Assembly (NCBI RefSeq): GCF_014648995.1
Contig: NZ_BMSE01000008.1
Span: forward strand, 124,001 to 188,000
Reading direction: 5' to 3'
Length of the DNA stretch: 64,000 nt
Source: Streptomyces massasporeus
GTDB lineage: Bacteria > Actinomycetota > Actinomycetes > Streptomycetales > Streptomycetaceae
Shown here: piece by piece, positions 54,707-63,799 of the stretch
Numbering within the stretch: the stretch's first letter is position 1
How the letters are laid out: every line of letters begins with the position of its first letter
The notes under the pieces: model-generated
Told to the model about the DNA's origin: nothing
What the model saw: only the letters and a program-made list of their open reading frames with translations
Databases searched by the model: none
Program-made: the position numbers and the translations under genes

Positions 54707-55831
54707 GTGACTGTCGCCGCCTCCGCATCCCGCGCCGCCGAAATCCTGTCCCGGCCCGTCTCGCTGGGCGGCCTGACCGTTCCGAACCGGATCGCGATGG
54801 CGCCGATGACCCGCATGTTCTCCCCGGGCGGCGTGCCCGGCGACGACGTCGTCTCGTACTACGCCCGCCGCGCCGCCGCCGGAGTCGGCCTGATCGTCAC
54901 CGAGGGCACCTACGTCGGCCACGACTCGGCCGGGCAGAGCGACCGCGTGCCGCGCTTCCACGGCGAGGAGCAGCTCGCGGGCTGGGCGAAGGTCGCCGAG
55001 GCGGTGCACGCCGCGGGCGGCACGATCGTGCCCCAGCTGTGGCACATCGGCATGGTCCGCAACCAGGGCGAGCCCCCCGTCGCCGACGCCCCCGCCGTCG
55101 GTCCCTCCGGCCTGCGCATCGGCGCGACGGAGCCCACCGGCAAGGCCATGACCCAGGCTGACATCGACGCCGTCATCGGCTCGTTCGCCGAGGCCGCCGC
55201 CGCGGCCGAGCGCATCGGTTTCGACGGCGTGGAGATCCACGGCGCCCACGGCTACCTGCTCGACCAGTTCCTCTGGGAGGGCACCAACCGCCGCACCGAC
55301 GCCTACGGCGGCGACCGGGTCGCCCGCGCCAAGCTCTCGGAGGAGATCGTCGCGGCCGTCCGCGAGACCGTCTCCGCCGACTTCCCCGTCATCTTCCGCT
55401 ACTCCCAGTGGAAGCAGGAGGCCTACGACGCCCGCCTCGCCGAGACGCCCGAGGAGCTGGAGGCCATCCTGGCCCCGCTCGCGGCGGCCGGTGTCGATGC
55501 CTTCCACGCCTCCACCCGCCGTTACTGGGTGCCCGAGTTCGACGACTCGGACCTCAACCTGGCCGGCTGGACCAAGAAGCTGACCGGCAAGCCCACCATC
55601 ACCGTCGGCTCGGTCGGCCTGAACGGCGACTTCATCAAGGCCTTCCAGGGCCAGGGCGCCGAGATCGGCGACCTCGACAACCTCCTGGACCGTTTCGAGC
55701 GCGACGAGTTCGACATGGTCGCCGTCGGCCGCGCGCTGCTCCAGGACCCCGAGTGGGCCCGGAAGGTGCTCGACGGCCGCGTGGAGGAGCTGGCGCCCTA
55801 CAACCCGGCGTCGCTGAAGTCCCTCAGCTGA
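54707..55831 (+). CDS. Old yellow enzyme-type NADH:flavin oxidoreductase
   Basis: A 374-aa FMN TIM-barrel protein: LTVPNRIAMAPMTRMFSPGG, QLWHIGMV, FDGVEIHGAHGYLLDQFL, NRRTDAYGG, and phosphate-binding TVGSVGL. It reduces activated alkenes with NAD(P)H; natural substrate unknown. The GTG at 54707 follows aagggag; the short upstream extension with ATG 54653 is less likely. Confidence 0.92.
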   Translation: MTVAASASRAAEILSRPVSLGGLTVPNRIAMAPMTRMFSPGGVPGDDVVSYYARRAAAGVGLIVTEGTYVGHDSAGQSDRVPRFHGEEQLAGWAKVAEAVHAAGGTIVPQLWHIGMVRNQGEPPVADAPAVGPSGLRIGATEPTGKAMTQADIDAVIGSFAEAAAAAERIGFDGVEIHGAHGYLLDQFLWEGTNRRTDAYGGDRVARAKLSEEIVAAVRETVSADFPVIFRYSQWKQEAYDARLAETPEELEAILAPLAAAGVDAFHASTRRYWVPEFDDSDLNLAGWTKKLTGKPTITVGSVGLNGDFIKAFQGQGAEIGDLDNLLDRFERDEFDMVAVGRALLQDPEWARKVLDGRVEELAPYNPASLKSLS

Positions 55832-55864
55832 CCTCCGTCACCTGAGGCCCTGGATCTGCTTGCG

Positions 55865-55885
55865 TCAGTCAAGGACACTGACTGA
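55865..55885. promoter_or_regulatory. Perfect 7-bp inverted repeat upstream of esterase gene
   Basis: tcagtca, 7-bp spacer, tgactga, 35 bp before the esterase start. It has the form and position of a TetR- or MarR-type operator; no regulator is adjacent. Confidence 0.5.
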
Positions 55886-55920
55886 GCGCCTGTTCACCGG
55901 CACCGGGTGAGGAGATCCAG

Positions 55921-57468
55921 ATGACGACGACCGAGTCCCGCCCGCCGCACGACGGTTCCGCAGGGCAGCCCGGACCGGTGGTGCGCACCACCGCCGGTGC
56001 GGTCCGGGGCCGGAGGGAGGCGGGGCTCGCGGTCTTCCGCGGTATCCCGTTCGCGGCGCCCCCGGTGGGCGAGGCCCGCTTCCAGGCCCCACGCCCCGCC
56101 CAGCCCTGGGACGGCATACGCGACGCCTACGCCTTCGGCCCGCCGCCCCCGCAGGACCTCGGCAACCTGGGCGGCCCGGGCCTGCTCGATCTTCCCGAGG
56201 GCGACGAGTGGCTCACGGTCAACGTCTGGACGCCCGAGCCCGACCCGGCGGCCCGCCGGCCGGTCATGGTGTGGATCTACGGCGGCGCCTACAAGCTCGG
56301 CCACTCCGGCAGCCCCGGCTACGACGCCCGGCGCATCGCCGCCGACGGCGACGTGGTGGTCGTGTCCCTCAACTACCGGCTGGGCATGGAGGGTTTCGCG
56401 TTCATCGAAGGCGCTCCCGCCAACCGCGCACTGCTCGACCAGGTGGCCGCCCTGGAGTGGGTGCGGGACAACGTCGAGGCGTTCGGCGGCGATCCCGACC
56501 AGGTCACGCTCTCCGGGGAGTCCGCGGGCGCCGGCTCGGTCGCCTCACTGCTCTCCATGCCCCGCGCGGCCGGGCTGTTCCGGCGGGCGATCGCCCAGAG
56601 CGTGCCGGGGACGTTCTTCTCCGACGCGCTCGCCCGGGACATCGGCACCGCCCTCGCCGCCGAGCTGGGCCTGCGCCCCACCGTCGCCGACCTCTCGACG
56701 ATCGCCCCGCACCGGCTGACGTCGGCGGGCGAGACGCTGAGCGCCAAGATGCTCCAGCGCATCGACCGCTGGGGCCAGGCGGCGCCCACGGTCACGCCCT
56801 TCTCCCCGGTGGTCGACGGCGAGGTGCTGCCGACGAGCCCCTGGCAGGCGCTGAGGTCGGGTTCGGCCAAGGACATCGACCTCCTCGTCGGCCACAACCG
56901 CGACGAGTACCGCCTCTTCATCGCCATGTCCGGCCAACTCGGCCAGATCTCCGACGAGCGGGCGGCCTCGGCCCTGAGCCTCTTCGCCCCCGGCGGTGAA
57001 CAGGCGTACCGCGACGCCTTCCCCGACGCCTCCCCGAGCGAGCTCTACGAACGCGTCCAGACGGACTGGCTGTTCAACATGCCCTCCCTGCACCTGGCCG
57101 AGGCGCAGCGCGCGGGCGGCGGCAGCGCGCACGTCTACGAACTGACCTGGCCGGCCCCCGGCAACGGCGCGCTCGGTGCCTGCCACGGCCTGGACATCCC
57201 GCTGCTGTTCGGCACGTACGGGGCGGACCTGGGGCTTCTGCTGTTCGCGGGCGCGGAGCCGTCCGCCGAGGCCCTCGCGCTGTCGTCCCGCTTCCGCGCG
57301 TCCTGGACGTCCTTCGCGAGGACGGGCGACCCGGGCTGGCCGGCGTACGACGACGCCGAGCGGCTGGTGCAGGTGCTGGACGCGGAGCCGGAGGTGCGGG
57401 CGTACCCGGAGGAGCGGTCGCGGCGGCTGTGGGAGGGCTACGAGTTCCTGCCCCTGCCGCTGCTGTGA
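55921..57468 (+). CDS. Type-B carboxylesterase (para-nitrobenzyl esterase-like)
   Basis: A 515-aa alpha/beta hydrolase. Family start VRTTAGAVRGRREAGLAVFR, oxyanion hole IYGGAYKLGH, nucleophile elbow GESAGAGSV, and a catalytic His in GACHGLDIPLLFGT. No signal peptide, so cytoplasmic. It hydrolyses carboxylic esters; substrate unknown. ATG 55921 follows gaggagatcc. Confidence 0.93.
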   Translation: MTTTESRPPHDGSAGQPGPVVRTTAGAVRGRREAGLAVFRGIPFAAPPVGEARFQAPRPAQPWDGIRDAYAFGPPPPQDLGNLGGPGLLDLPEGDEWLTVNVWTPEPDPAARRPVMVWIYGGAYKLGHSGSPGYDARRIAADGDVVVVSLNYRLGMEGFAFIEGAPANRALLDQVAALEWVRDNVEAFGGDPDQVTLSGESAGAGSVASLLSMPRAAGLFRRAIAQSVPGTFFSDALARDIGTALAAELGLRPTVADLSTIAPHRLTSAGETLSAKMLQRIDRWGQAAPTVTPFSPVVDGEVLPTSPWQALRSGSAKDIDLLVGHNRDEYRLFIAMSGQLGQISDERAASALSLFAPGGEQAYRDAFPDASPSELYERVQTDWLFNMPSLHLAEAQRAGGGSAHVYELTWPAPGNGALGACHGLDIPLLFGTYGADLGLLLFAGAEPSAEALALSSRFRASWTSFARTGDPGWPAYDDAERLVQVLDAEPEVRAYPEERSRRLWEGYEFLPLPLL

Positions 57469-57478
57469 GTCCGGGCCG

Positions 57479-58048
57479 CTACAGGTTGCCCATGGGCTCG
57501 ATGTCCACCCGCACCGGCGTCCCCCACACCCGCAGCACCTCGTAGTCGGTGAACTCGTGGACCAGCCGGTACGCCATGGCGGCCCGGGGAGCCTTGCGCT
57601 GGGCGTTGATGAAGAGTTCGGCCTCGCGCCGGTCCCGGCGCGGGGTGCCGCACAGCTGCCAGGCCTGGCCGTTCCACAGCTCCGCCAGCCAGCGCTGCTG
57701 GGGCTGGGGACGGTCGCCGCGCACGCCGTAGCGGGACGGTGCGGGTTCGGCCTGCGGCTGCTGCGGGGCGGGTCCGTTGAACTCGTTCCGGCGGGCGGCC
57801 CGGCGCCGCGTCTCGCACAGCAGGCACAGATCGGGGGCGGCTTCGTCGACCGGGCCGTTCGGGTGCTCGGGGCAGCGGGTACTGGGCGCGGCCGTGGTGA
57901 CGCTGTCCTCCAGCAGGTCCAGCGCACGCTTCAGGTCGGCCTTGACCTCGTGCAGCTTGGCGTCCGGGGTGTCGGCGGACAGGGCCTCCCCGTGCTCCCC
58001 GAGGAGCCGGAGGGCGCGGCCGAGGGCGGTCAGCTGGGCGTGGTTCAT
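57479..58048 (-). CDS. Protein of unknown function with a Cys/His zinc knuckle
   Basis: A 189-aa protein. Residues 1-50 are helical (GRALRLLGEHGEALSADTPD); about 58-80 contain STRCPEHPNGPVDEA and LCLLCETRRRAA, a likely C-x-x-H/C-x-x-C zinc site; about 115-189 form a domain with WLAELWNGQAWQLCGTPRRD and end MGNL. No family function known. It is preceded on the same strand by another zinc-ribbon protein gene, 13 bp away. Confidence 0.75.
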   Translation of the reverse strand: MNHAQLTALGRALRLLGEHGEALSADTPDAKLHEVKADLKRALDLLEDSVTTAAPSTRCPEHPNGPVDEAAPDLCLLCETRRRAARRNEFNGPAPQQPQAEPAPSRYGVRGDRPQPQQRWLAELWNGQAWQLCGTPRRDRREAELFINAQRKAPRAAMAYRLVHEFTDYEVLRVWGTPVRVDIEPMGNL

Positions 58049-58061
58049 GAGTCCATTGTCC

Positions 58062-58706
58062 TCAGTCGGCGTAGTCGTGGCGTCGCCGGGACATCGCCGC
58101 GCAGATCCCGGCCGCGTGGGCGTGGACCGTGGGGGCGGAAAGGGGTGCGGCGGATTGCGCGGGGGCGCGTTCGCCCCGGCAGGCGCTGCAACGGCCCCCC
58201 GGCAGGGTTTCCGGGCGGCCCGGGGCGCCGCAGTTCGCGCACTCCAGGACCCGTAGGGGCGGGCGTGGAGCGGGTGGGGGTGGAAGTTTGCTGGTCAGGC
58301 GGTTTCGGACCAGGGCTGCGGCGTGGTGGACGGGCGTCGGCAGGCCGGCTGTGAGTGCACGCAGTACGTCGTCCTCCGAGGCGCCCGTGCGAACCAGTCC
58401 GTCACGAGTGGGGCGAGGGTCGCGCAGTCGGTCTGGGAGAGGGACAGGACGGGCGCGGATGCGGTTGAGGGCCGTGCCCAGGGCGCACTGTCCGTAGGGG
58501 AGCTGATTGGCCAGCGTCTTTACGGAGATGTCCGCGCTGTCGGGGAGCCGGTCCAGGTAGGCGGCGATGGCGGCTTCGCGGGGTGGGAGGTGGGCGAAGG
58601 CGTGGTTCGTGCCGGGGAGTTGGCCGGGGGTCGTACGTTTTCCGTAGCCCGGGTTGGCCATGGGGTGCGCGGACGGGGAGGCAGCACTAAAGTTGGCGTC
58701 AGCCAT
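58062..58706 (-). CDS. Helical protein with C-terminal zinc ribbon, putative regulator
   Basis: A 214-aa protein. About 40-95 look like a winged helix (REAAIAAYLDRLPDSADISV, then QLPYGQCALGTALNRIR), a DNA-binding-like fold in which the second part would be the recognition helix. About 155-180 contain ECANCGAPGRPETLPGGRCS and CRGE, a C-x-x-C ... C-x-x-C zinc ribbon. Common in Streptomyces as an uncharacterised type; regulatory role is inferred. Confidence 0.72.
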   Translation of the reverse strand: MADANFSAASPSAHPMANPGYGKRTTPGQLPGTNHAFAHLPPREAAIAAYLDRLPDSADISVKTLANQLPYGQCALGTALNRIRARPVPLPDRLRDPRPTRDGLVRTGASEDDVLRALTAGLPTPVHHAAALVRNRLTSKLPPPPAPRPPLRVLECANCGAPGRPETLPGGRCSACRGERAPAQSAAPLSAPTVHAHAAGICAAMSRRRHDYAD

Positions 58707-58736
58707 GGGATCGACGTCTTTCGATCTCGATGGTTA

Positions 58737-58771
58737 AGCCCCCGCAGGTGTTGGTGCACCGGGCGGGGGCT
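58737..58771. terminator. Hairpin upstream of the zinc-ribbon gene, downstream of DUF397
   Basis: agcccccgc / gcgggggct arms (9 bp, perfect) around a 17-nt loop; it can end the XRE-DUF397 transcript. 58772-58911 holds no gene. Confidence 0.65.
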
Positions 58772-58911
58772 GTTGCTTGTCCAGGAACGTTAGAGGTAGG
58801 TGACTGTCCGTGGTAAAACGGATGCGTCGCGTCAACTCGCCGGGTGGGAGGGTGGGTTGAGGCCCTCCACCCAATCCTTGAAAAGAGAGCTCGAAGCCCG
58901 GGTCCCGAAGC

Positions 58912-59103
58912 TCAGGCCGTCTCGTCCTTGAGGTTCTCGACGAAAGCGGACCAGGCGGCGGCCCGGAACACGAGCTTCGGGCCGTGGGGGGTCTTGGAGT
59001 CGCGGACGGGGACGACATCCGGGAATGCCTGGGTGACTTCCAGGCAGTTGTCGCCGGTGCCGCCGCTGTAACTGGACTTGTACCACTCAGGCGTGTTCCT
59101 CAT
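58912..59103 (-). CDS. DUF397 small protein
   Basis: A 63-aa DUF397 protein: WYKSSYSGGTGDNCLEV and VRDSKTPHGPKLVFRAAAW are canonical. DUF397 genes nearly always follow an XRE/DUF5753 regulator, as here, overlapping it by 17 bp; such pairs (WhiJ-like) influence development and antibiotic production and may behave like antitoxin/effector pairs. Confidence 0.92.
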   Translation of the reverse strand: MRNTPEWYKSSYSGGTGDNCLEVTQAFPDVVPVRDSKTPHGPKLVFRAAAWSAFVENLKDETA

Positions 59104-59926
59104 GGTCGTAATCCTGCGCCATCGCCTCGAGGAGGGCCAGAGACTTCTCAGGCGAGAGCGCCGAGGCCGTGAGGAGCTCGAAGTAGAGCCGGTAGCGTGC
59201 GACGGTGGCGGGGTCGTCCTCCAGTTGTCCGGTGTCGACCCCTTCCAGGTAGGCGAGCGGAGGGGCGTCGTCGAAGTCCATCACCCTGACGCACCCCTGC
59301 ATCCCCGGGTGAGCCCCTGCGTCGAACGGCAGCACCTGAACGATGACGCGGTTCCGGCGGATCAAGCCGATGAGGTGGCGTAGTGCCCCCGCCATCACCG
59401 CCGGCCCGCCCGTCGCGCGGCGCAGTGCGGCCTCGTCAATCACCGTCCACAACAGAGGCTGTGTTGGATCGCGGAGGATCCGCGCCCGCTCCATCCGGCC
59501 TGTCACCAGCGCCTCGATGGCCTCTTCTGCCGCTGAGGGCTGGTAAGCGCGGCTGACGGCTCGTGCGTAGGCGGGTGTCTGGAGCAGTCCGGGAATCAGC
59601 ATCGATGTGTACTCCCTGATGGCCGCGGCTTGCGTCTCCACCTCTGCTGCTTCCGCGAAGTGCTCGCGGTACTTCGACTTCGCCGCCGCCCCGCAGTTCC
59701 GCTGGAAGAAATCCCCCGTCCCCAACTCCTCGTCCAGCAACCGCGCATACTCCCGCTGCAACCTCCGCGTCCCCGCCTCCAACTGCCCGATGAACGAGCC
59801 GCTCACGAACAGCCGTTGGCCCAGGTCCTCCTGGCTGAGGCCGGCCTTCTCGCGGGCGTGGCGGAGTTCGGCGCCCAGGAGGGCCCGAGGGGAGGAGGAC
59901 GGGTCGAGGTCCCTGGAACCGGGCAT
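59087..59926 (-). CDS. XRE-family regulator with DUF5753 domain (WhiJ-like)
   Basis: A 279-aa regulator. HTH about residues 15-70 (AGLSQEDLGQRLFVSGSFIG), then the DUF5753 domain about 95-270 with AIREYTSMLIPGLLQTPAYA and VIVQVLPFDAGAHPGMQG. The ATG at 59926 follows agggagttg; an upstream GTG at 59998 lacks a good site. Its stop lies inside the DUF397 start. Ligand unknown. Confidence 0.92.
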   Translation of the reverse strand: MPGSRDLDPSSSPRALLGAELRHAREKAGLSQEDLGQRLFVSGSFIGQLEAGTRRLQREYARLLDEELGTGDFFQRNCGAAAKSKYREHFAEAAEVETQAAAIREYTSMLIPGLLQTPAYARAVSRAYQPSAAEEAIEALVTGRMERARILRDPTQPLLWTVIDEAALRRATGGPAVMAGALRHLIGLIRRNRVIVQVLPFDAGAHPGMQGCVRVMDFDDAPPLAYLEGVDTGQLEDDPATVARYRLYFELLTASALSPEKSLALLEAMAQDYDHEEHA

Positions 59927-60039
59927 GGGCAACTCCCTGTCGTACGGATCGGGTTGTTGGACCGCCGTATCTGGCCAGGTTAGGGACGTGTCGGCCACGC
60001 TGTGTGGTGAACCGCAAACTCAGCGTGGAGGTAGGAACG

Positions 60040-60285
60040 GTGCGTTCGACCGAAGAGATCGTGCAATCGCTGCGGGACGCCCTCGCCGGGGTCGGGGTCG
60101 TGCTGCCGTCGCTGGGCGTCGATCCCGTGACCGGCGCGAGCGACGAGCCGTTCGCGCTGGTCGATCTGGGGCGGTGCAACGTGCGGACGGCCGAGCACCT
60201 CACCGACGTACTGCGCTCGCTGCCCGTGGGCGAGACGCTGCGGGCGCGCGTGCGGCAGGTCAACCGGGAGTTGAAGTCACGGTGA
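60040..60285 (+). CDS. Small protein of unknown function, divergent from XRE gene
   Basis: An 81-aa protein: VRSTEEIVQSLRDALAGVGV followed by a beta-rich part with ALVDLGRCNVRTAEHLTDVL and a basic C-terminus. No motif known to me, but similar small proteins often sit divergent from XRE/DUF397 pairs in Streptomyces. The GTG at 60040 follows ggaggtagg, an excellent ribosome binding site. Confidence 0.75.
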   Translation: MRSTEEIVQSLRDALAGVGVVLPSLGVDPVTGASDEPFALVDLGRCNVRTAEHLTDVLRSLPVGETLRARVRQVNRELKSR

Positions 60286-60420
60286 AGTAATGGCCAACGG
60301 TGGATGTACAACCATTCGCCCTTCACCACCGTCGAACAGGCGTATCGCGCATACGCCGGCGTTCGCCCCACCGCACGCCACTCCGGAAATCACATCCTTT
60401 CCCCAGAGGAATCCTGTCTT

Positions 60421-62451
60421 ATGACGTTCCGTTGGCTGTGCGGTGTCCTGCGTGTGCGCGGGAAGACCGACCTTCTTCTCGTGTTCCTGTTCGCCGCCGG
60501 CTTCGCCGCCCTGCCCGTGTTCGCGCTGCTCCCCTCGCTGTGGGGCTTCGCCGCGGCCTCGGCCGTGACGTACGCCGCGGACGAGGTGCTGCACACCCGC
60601 TCCCAGGCCTTCGTGCGGCGGCTGGCCGCGTTGCAGCTGACCCGCACGATGCGGTTCGCCGTGCGGACGGTGATGCTGCTCGCGCTGGCCGAGCGGATGG
60701 ACGCGCCGGGCGCGGTGCTGGTGGCCGCGCTGGCCGTGTTCGCCGCCCACTTCACCCTGGTGATCCTGTTCACGGCGGTGCACCACGCCATCCGGCGGCG
60801 GCGCACGCTGCCGGTGGTGGTGCGCAACCTCGACATGAGCGGGGCGGGCATCCCGAAGTCGCCCCCCGCTCTCCTCTACCGGCGTTTCCTGCGCAAGCTG
60901 CTGCACCTGGACCTGCCCGCCCACGCGGGCCTGCTCGCCGCGCTGGTGGCCGGGGCGTGGCAGCCCGCGGGCATCGGTTTCGCGCTCACCGCCGGGCTCG
61001 CGGTCGCGGCCGTGGTGGCGCTGCTCGGACAGCTTCGCCGGGCCCGCCGGATGCCGTCGGGGGACGAGGCGATCGCCGAGGTCAACCGGCAACTGGCCGG
61101 ATACCGGCCGGAGGTGGCGCTGTACTTCAGTTTCGCGGCCGTGTCCCGGGACTTCATGTACCAGGTCAACATGTGGATCGAGACGCTGGAGCAGCTCGAC
61201 CGGCGGCCGTTGATCATCCTCCGGGAGCGGGCCTCGTTCCGCTTCCTGAGCCGTACGTCGATCCCGGTCCTGTGCGTGCCGAAGGCCGACGACGTGGCAC
61301 AGCTGGAGCTGCCCGAGCTGCGGGTCGTGCTCTACCCGGGCAACGCGGGCAAGAACGTGCACATGCTGCGCGTCGCCGAGGCCAAGCACGTCTTCATCGG
61401 GCACGGCGACAGCGACAAGCTCGCCAGCAGCAACCGGGTGAGCAAGGTGTACGACGAGATCTGGGTGGCCGGGCGGGCCGGGCGCGACCGCTACCAGCGG
61501 GTGCGGCACGCGATCAGCGACTCGGCGATCGTCGAGGTGGGCCGCCCGCAGCTGTCACCGATCCGGCTGCACGCCGACCATGTGCCGGGCCCGCTGCCGA
61601 CCGTGCTGTACGCGCCGACCTGGGAAGGCTGGAGCGACGACGACTGCCACACGTCCCTGATCCCGATGGGCGTGCCGCTGATCGAGAAGTTGCTCGCGGA
61701 GAACGTACGGGTCCTCTACAAACCGCATCCCCTCACCGGCAAGCGCTCCCCCGCGGCGGCCGAGGCGGACCGGGCCATCCGGGAGCTGCTGCGCGCCGAC
61801 AACGAGCGGCGCGGCGCCCAGGAGACCGAGGCGGCGATCGCCGCCGTCCGTCCGCGACTCGCGGAGATCCAGGAGCGGCTCGGTGAACTGTCCGGGCGGC
61901 TCGCCGGCGACGACGCCCAGCAGACCCGCGAGGCCCGCCCGTCCGGCCTGGACGGAGAGGCCGAGTGGCACGAGCTGCGCGCCGAGTGGCACCGGCTGTT
62001 CTGGGAGAGCCGGGGCCCGCTCGGGCACCAGGTGATCGTCAAGCAACTGCCGACGCTGTACGCGTGCTTCGACCAGGCCGACATCCTCGTCAGCGACGTC
62101 TCCTCCGTGGTCGCGGACTTCGTGGCGAGCCTCAAGCCGTATGTCCTGACCAACGCCGGCGACCTGCCCGACGAGGAGTTCCGGGCGGCGTACACCACCG
62201 CCGGGGGCGCCTACCTCCTCGACCGGGCCTGCACCCGGCTGCCGGAGATCCTCGACTCGGTGCGCGCCCCGGGGCACGACCCGATGGCACCCGAGCGCCG
62301 GGTCCTCAAGGAGTACGTCCTCGGCCCGGACCGCCCCACCTCGATGGAGCGGTTCAACGCGGCGGTCAACGCCCTGGCGGACAAGGCGACGGAAGAACAG
62401 GCCGAGCGCCTCGGCGAGGGGCAGCGGGTGATCGCCGAACTCACCGCCTGA
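60421..62451 (+). CDS. Membrane protein with CDP-glycerol glycerophosphotransferase-like domain
   Basis: A 676-aa protein. Residues about 15-220 are hydrophobic with several membrane helices (LLLVFLFAAGFAALPVFALL and others). About 235-640 resemble TagB/TagF-type glycerophosphotransferases: HVFIGHGDSDKLASSN, TVLYAPTWEGW, VRVLYKPHPLTGKRSP and DILVSDVSSVVADFVASLKP are typical. A charged, helical insertion of about 90 residues after HPLTGKRSP (AEIQERLGELSGRLAGDDA) is not part of the usual domain. It may polymerise or transfer a polyol phosphate at the membrane. ATG 60421 is preferred over 60304. Confidence 0.85.
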   Translation: MTFRWLCGVLRVRGKTDLLLVFLFAAGFAALPVFALLPSLWGFAAASAVTYAADEVLHTRSQAFVRRLAALQLTRTMRFAVRTVMLLALAERMDAPGAVLVAALAVFAAHFTLVILFTAVHHAIRRRRTLPVVVRNLDMSGAGIPKSPPALLYRRFLRKLLHLDLPAHAGLLAALVAGAWQPAGIGFALTAGLAVAAVVALLGQLRRARRMPSGDEAIAEVNRQLAGYRPEVALYFSFAAVSRDFMYQVNMWIETLEQLDRRPLIILRERASFRFLSRTSIPVLCVPKADDVAQLELPELRVVLYPGNAGKNVHMLRVAEAKHVFIGHGDSDKLASSNRVSKVYDEIWVAGRAGRDRYQRVRHAISDSAIVEVGRPQLSPIRLHADHVPGPLPTVLYAPTWEGWSDDDCHTSLIPMGVPLIEKLLAENVRVLYKPHPLTGKRSPAAAEADRAIRELLRADNERRGAQETEAAIAAVRPRLAEIQERLGELSGRLAGDDAQQTREARPSGLDGEAEWHELRAEWHRLFWESRGPLGHQVIVKQLPTLYACFDQADILVSDVSSVVADFVASLKPYVLTNAGDLPDEEFRAAYTTAGGAYLLDRACTRLPEILDSVRAPGHDPMAPERRVLKEYVLGPDRPTSMERFNAAVNALADKATEEQAERLGEGQRVIAELTA

Positions 62452-62574
62452 GTGGGTGTAGATCCAGTATTCCGGCTGCGACGGCCTCGTGTCACCGTAC
62501 TCCGGAATGATCTTTTCGGGTCTCATGCGACTTTAGGGTTCTGTCAACCAGCTTGAGCAGCAGAGGAGTTGACT

Positions 62575-63084
62575 GTGACCCGCGATCTTGCGGCGCTCGG
62601 CGGCGAACTGACGGCCATGGCCGCCGCCGACCATGAGATGGCCGTCTCCGGAGCCGCCCACAGTGACGACCCGGCCGAGCAGCTCGCCTGGCGGCGGCTC
62701 ACCGCCCGGCACGCAGACCGGCTCGGCGAGATCATGGACGAGGTCGGCTGGCCCACCGCCGACCTCGTCGGAGAGGACGCCGCCCGGGCCGCCTGGCTCG
62801 TCGCCCAGCACGCCGACCGGCAGCTGGACGTGCAGCGACGGGCCCTGCGGCTGCTGGAACAGGCCGTGGAGGCGGACGCGGCCGGCGCTCGTGAGCTGGC
62901 GTTCCTACGGGACCGCACGCTCGTCAACGAGGGGCGGGAGCAGGTCTACGGCACCCAGGTCGCCGGAGTGGGGGACGACGGCAGCCCGATCCCCTGGCCC
63001 TGTGCCGAGCCCGACCGTGTGGACGAGCTGCGCGCAGGGGTGGGCATCGAGCCGTTCGCCGAGTACGTCGCTCGGTTCCAGTGA
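62575..63084 (+). CDS. DUF6624-family protein
   Basis: A 169-aa soluble helical protein. Features HADRLGEIMDEVGWPTADLV, AAWLVAQHADRQLDVQRRAL, AFLRDRTLVNEGREQVYGTQ and a final DELRAGVGIEPFAEY, as in the DUF6624 group; function unknown. The GTG at 62575 follows agaggagttg. Confidence 0.8.
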   Translation: MTRDLAALGGELTAMAAADHEMAVSGAAHSDDPAEQLAWRRLTARHADRLGEIMDEVGWPTADLVGEDAARAAWLVAQHADRQLDVQRRALRLLEQAVEADAAGARELAFLRDRTLVNEGREQVYGTQVAGVGDDGSPIPWPCAEPDRVDELRAGVGIEPFAEYVARFQ

Positions 63085-63156
63085 GTTGAGGCCTCGCGCC
63101 CGTTGTATATCGTGGCGGGCGCAATCGAACGGGCGGCTGGCAGGGGGATCGCGGAC

Positions 63157-63798
63157 ATGGGTGCGTCCGAGGCGGCTGTGGCGGCCGATGGTGCCGGTGA
63201 GGCGGCCCCGCGGGCGGGTCTGTCCGGTGGCCGCAAGGCAGTCGGTTCCGTGTCGTGGGCCGTGCTCGTGCCCGCCCTGCTGCTGCTCGGTTCCGCGATC
63301 GGGCAGTGGGTGACCTGGCTCGGGGTCGTCGTCGTCATGGCGGTCATCGCGGTCGCCGCGTGGGTCATCGGCGGAGTCTGGCACCGGGCGGGGGCGGCGA
63401 CGCTCGTCTCCTTCGGCGGGTTCGCGTTGATGCTGTTCGCCGGGCCCGCCGTGTACGAGGCGTACATGACGACGGTGGGAGAGCCCGTCGACGCCGTGGT
63501 GACGCGGGTGGCCGACCGGGACCAGCGGCGCGGGCCGGACATGTTCTGCACGGTCCGGGAGCTCGGCGGGGACCGCAGCACGTACGAGGTGTCCCAGCAG
63601 GAGAACTGCTTCGGCCAGGCCGAGCCCGGAGACCGCGTCGAGATCCGCGAGGATCCTCTCGGGTTGCTCGACCCGAGGCTGCCCGACAGTCCCGATCAGC
63701 GGAACACCACGGAGATCACGCTCGCCGTCACCGCCGGACTGACCCTGCTCCTCGCCGGTGGCACCTTCTACGGCGGTCAGCGCCGTAGGGACCGGTGA
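63157..63798 (+). CDS. Membrane protein of unknown function
   Basis: A 213-aa protein with hydrophobic segments at about 33-50 and 54-75 (WAVLVPALLLLGSAIGQWV, LGVVVVMAVIAVAAWVIG), another at about 80-100, an extracytoplasmic part with two Cys (DMFCTVRELGG and QENCFGQAE), and a final helix TLAVTAGLTLLLAGGTFY-like before RRRDR. Function unknown. ATG 63157 follows agggggatc; a TTG further upstream is unlikely. Confidence 0.72.
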   Translation: MGASEAAVAADGAGEAAPRAGLSGGRKAVGSVSWAVLVPALLLLGSAIGQWVTWLGVVVVMAVIAVAAWVIGGVWHRAGAATLVSFGGFALMLFAGPAVYEAYMTTVGEPVDAVVTRVADRDQRRGPDMFCTVRELGGDRSTYEVSQQENCFGQAEPGDRVEIREDPLGLLDPRLPDSPDQRNTTEITLAVTAGLTLLLAGGTFYGGQRRRDR

Positions 63799-63799
63799 G

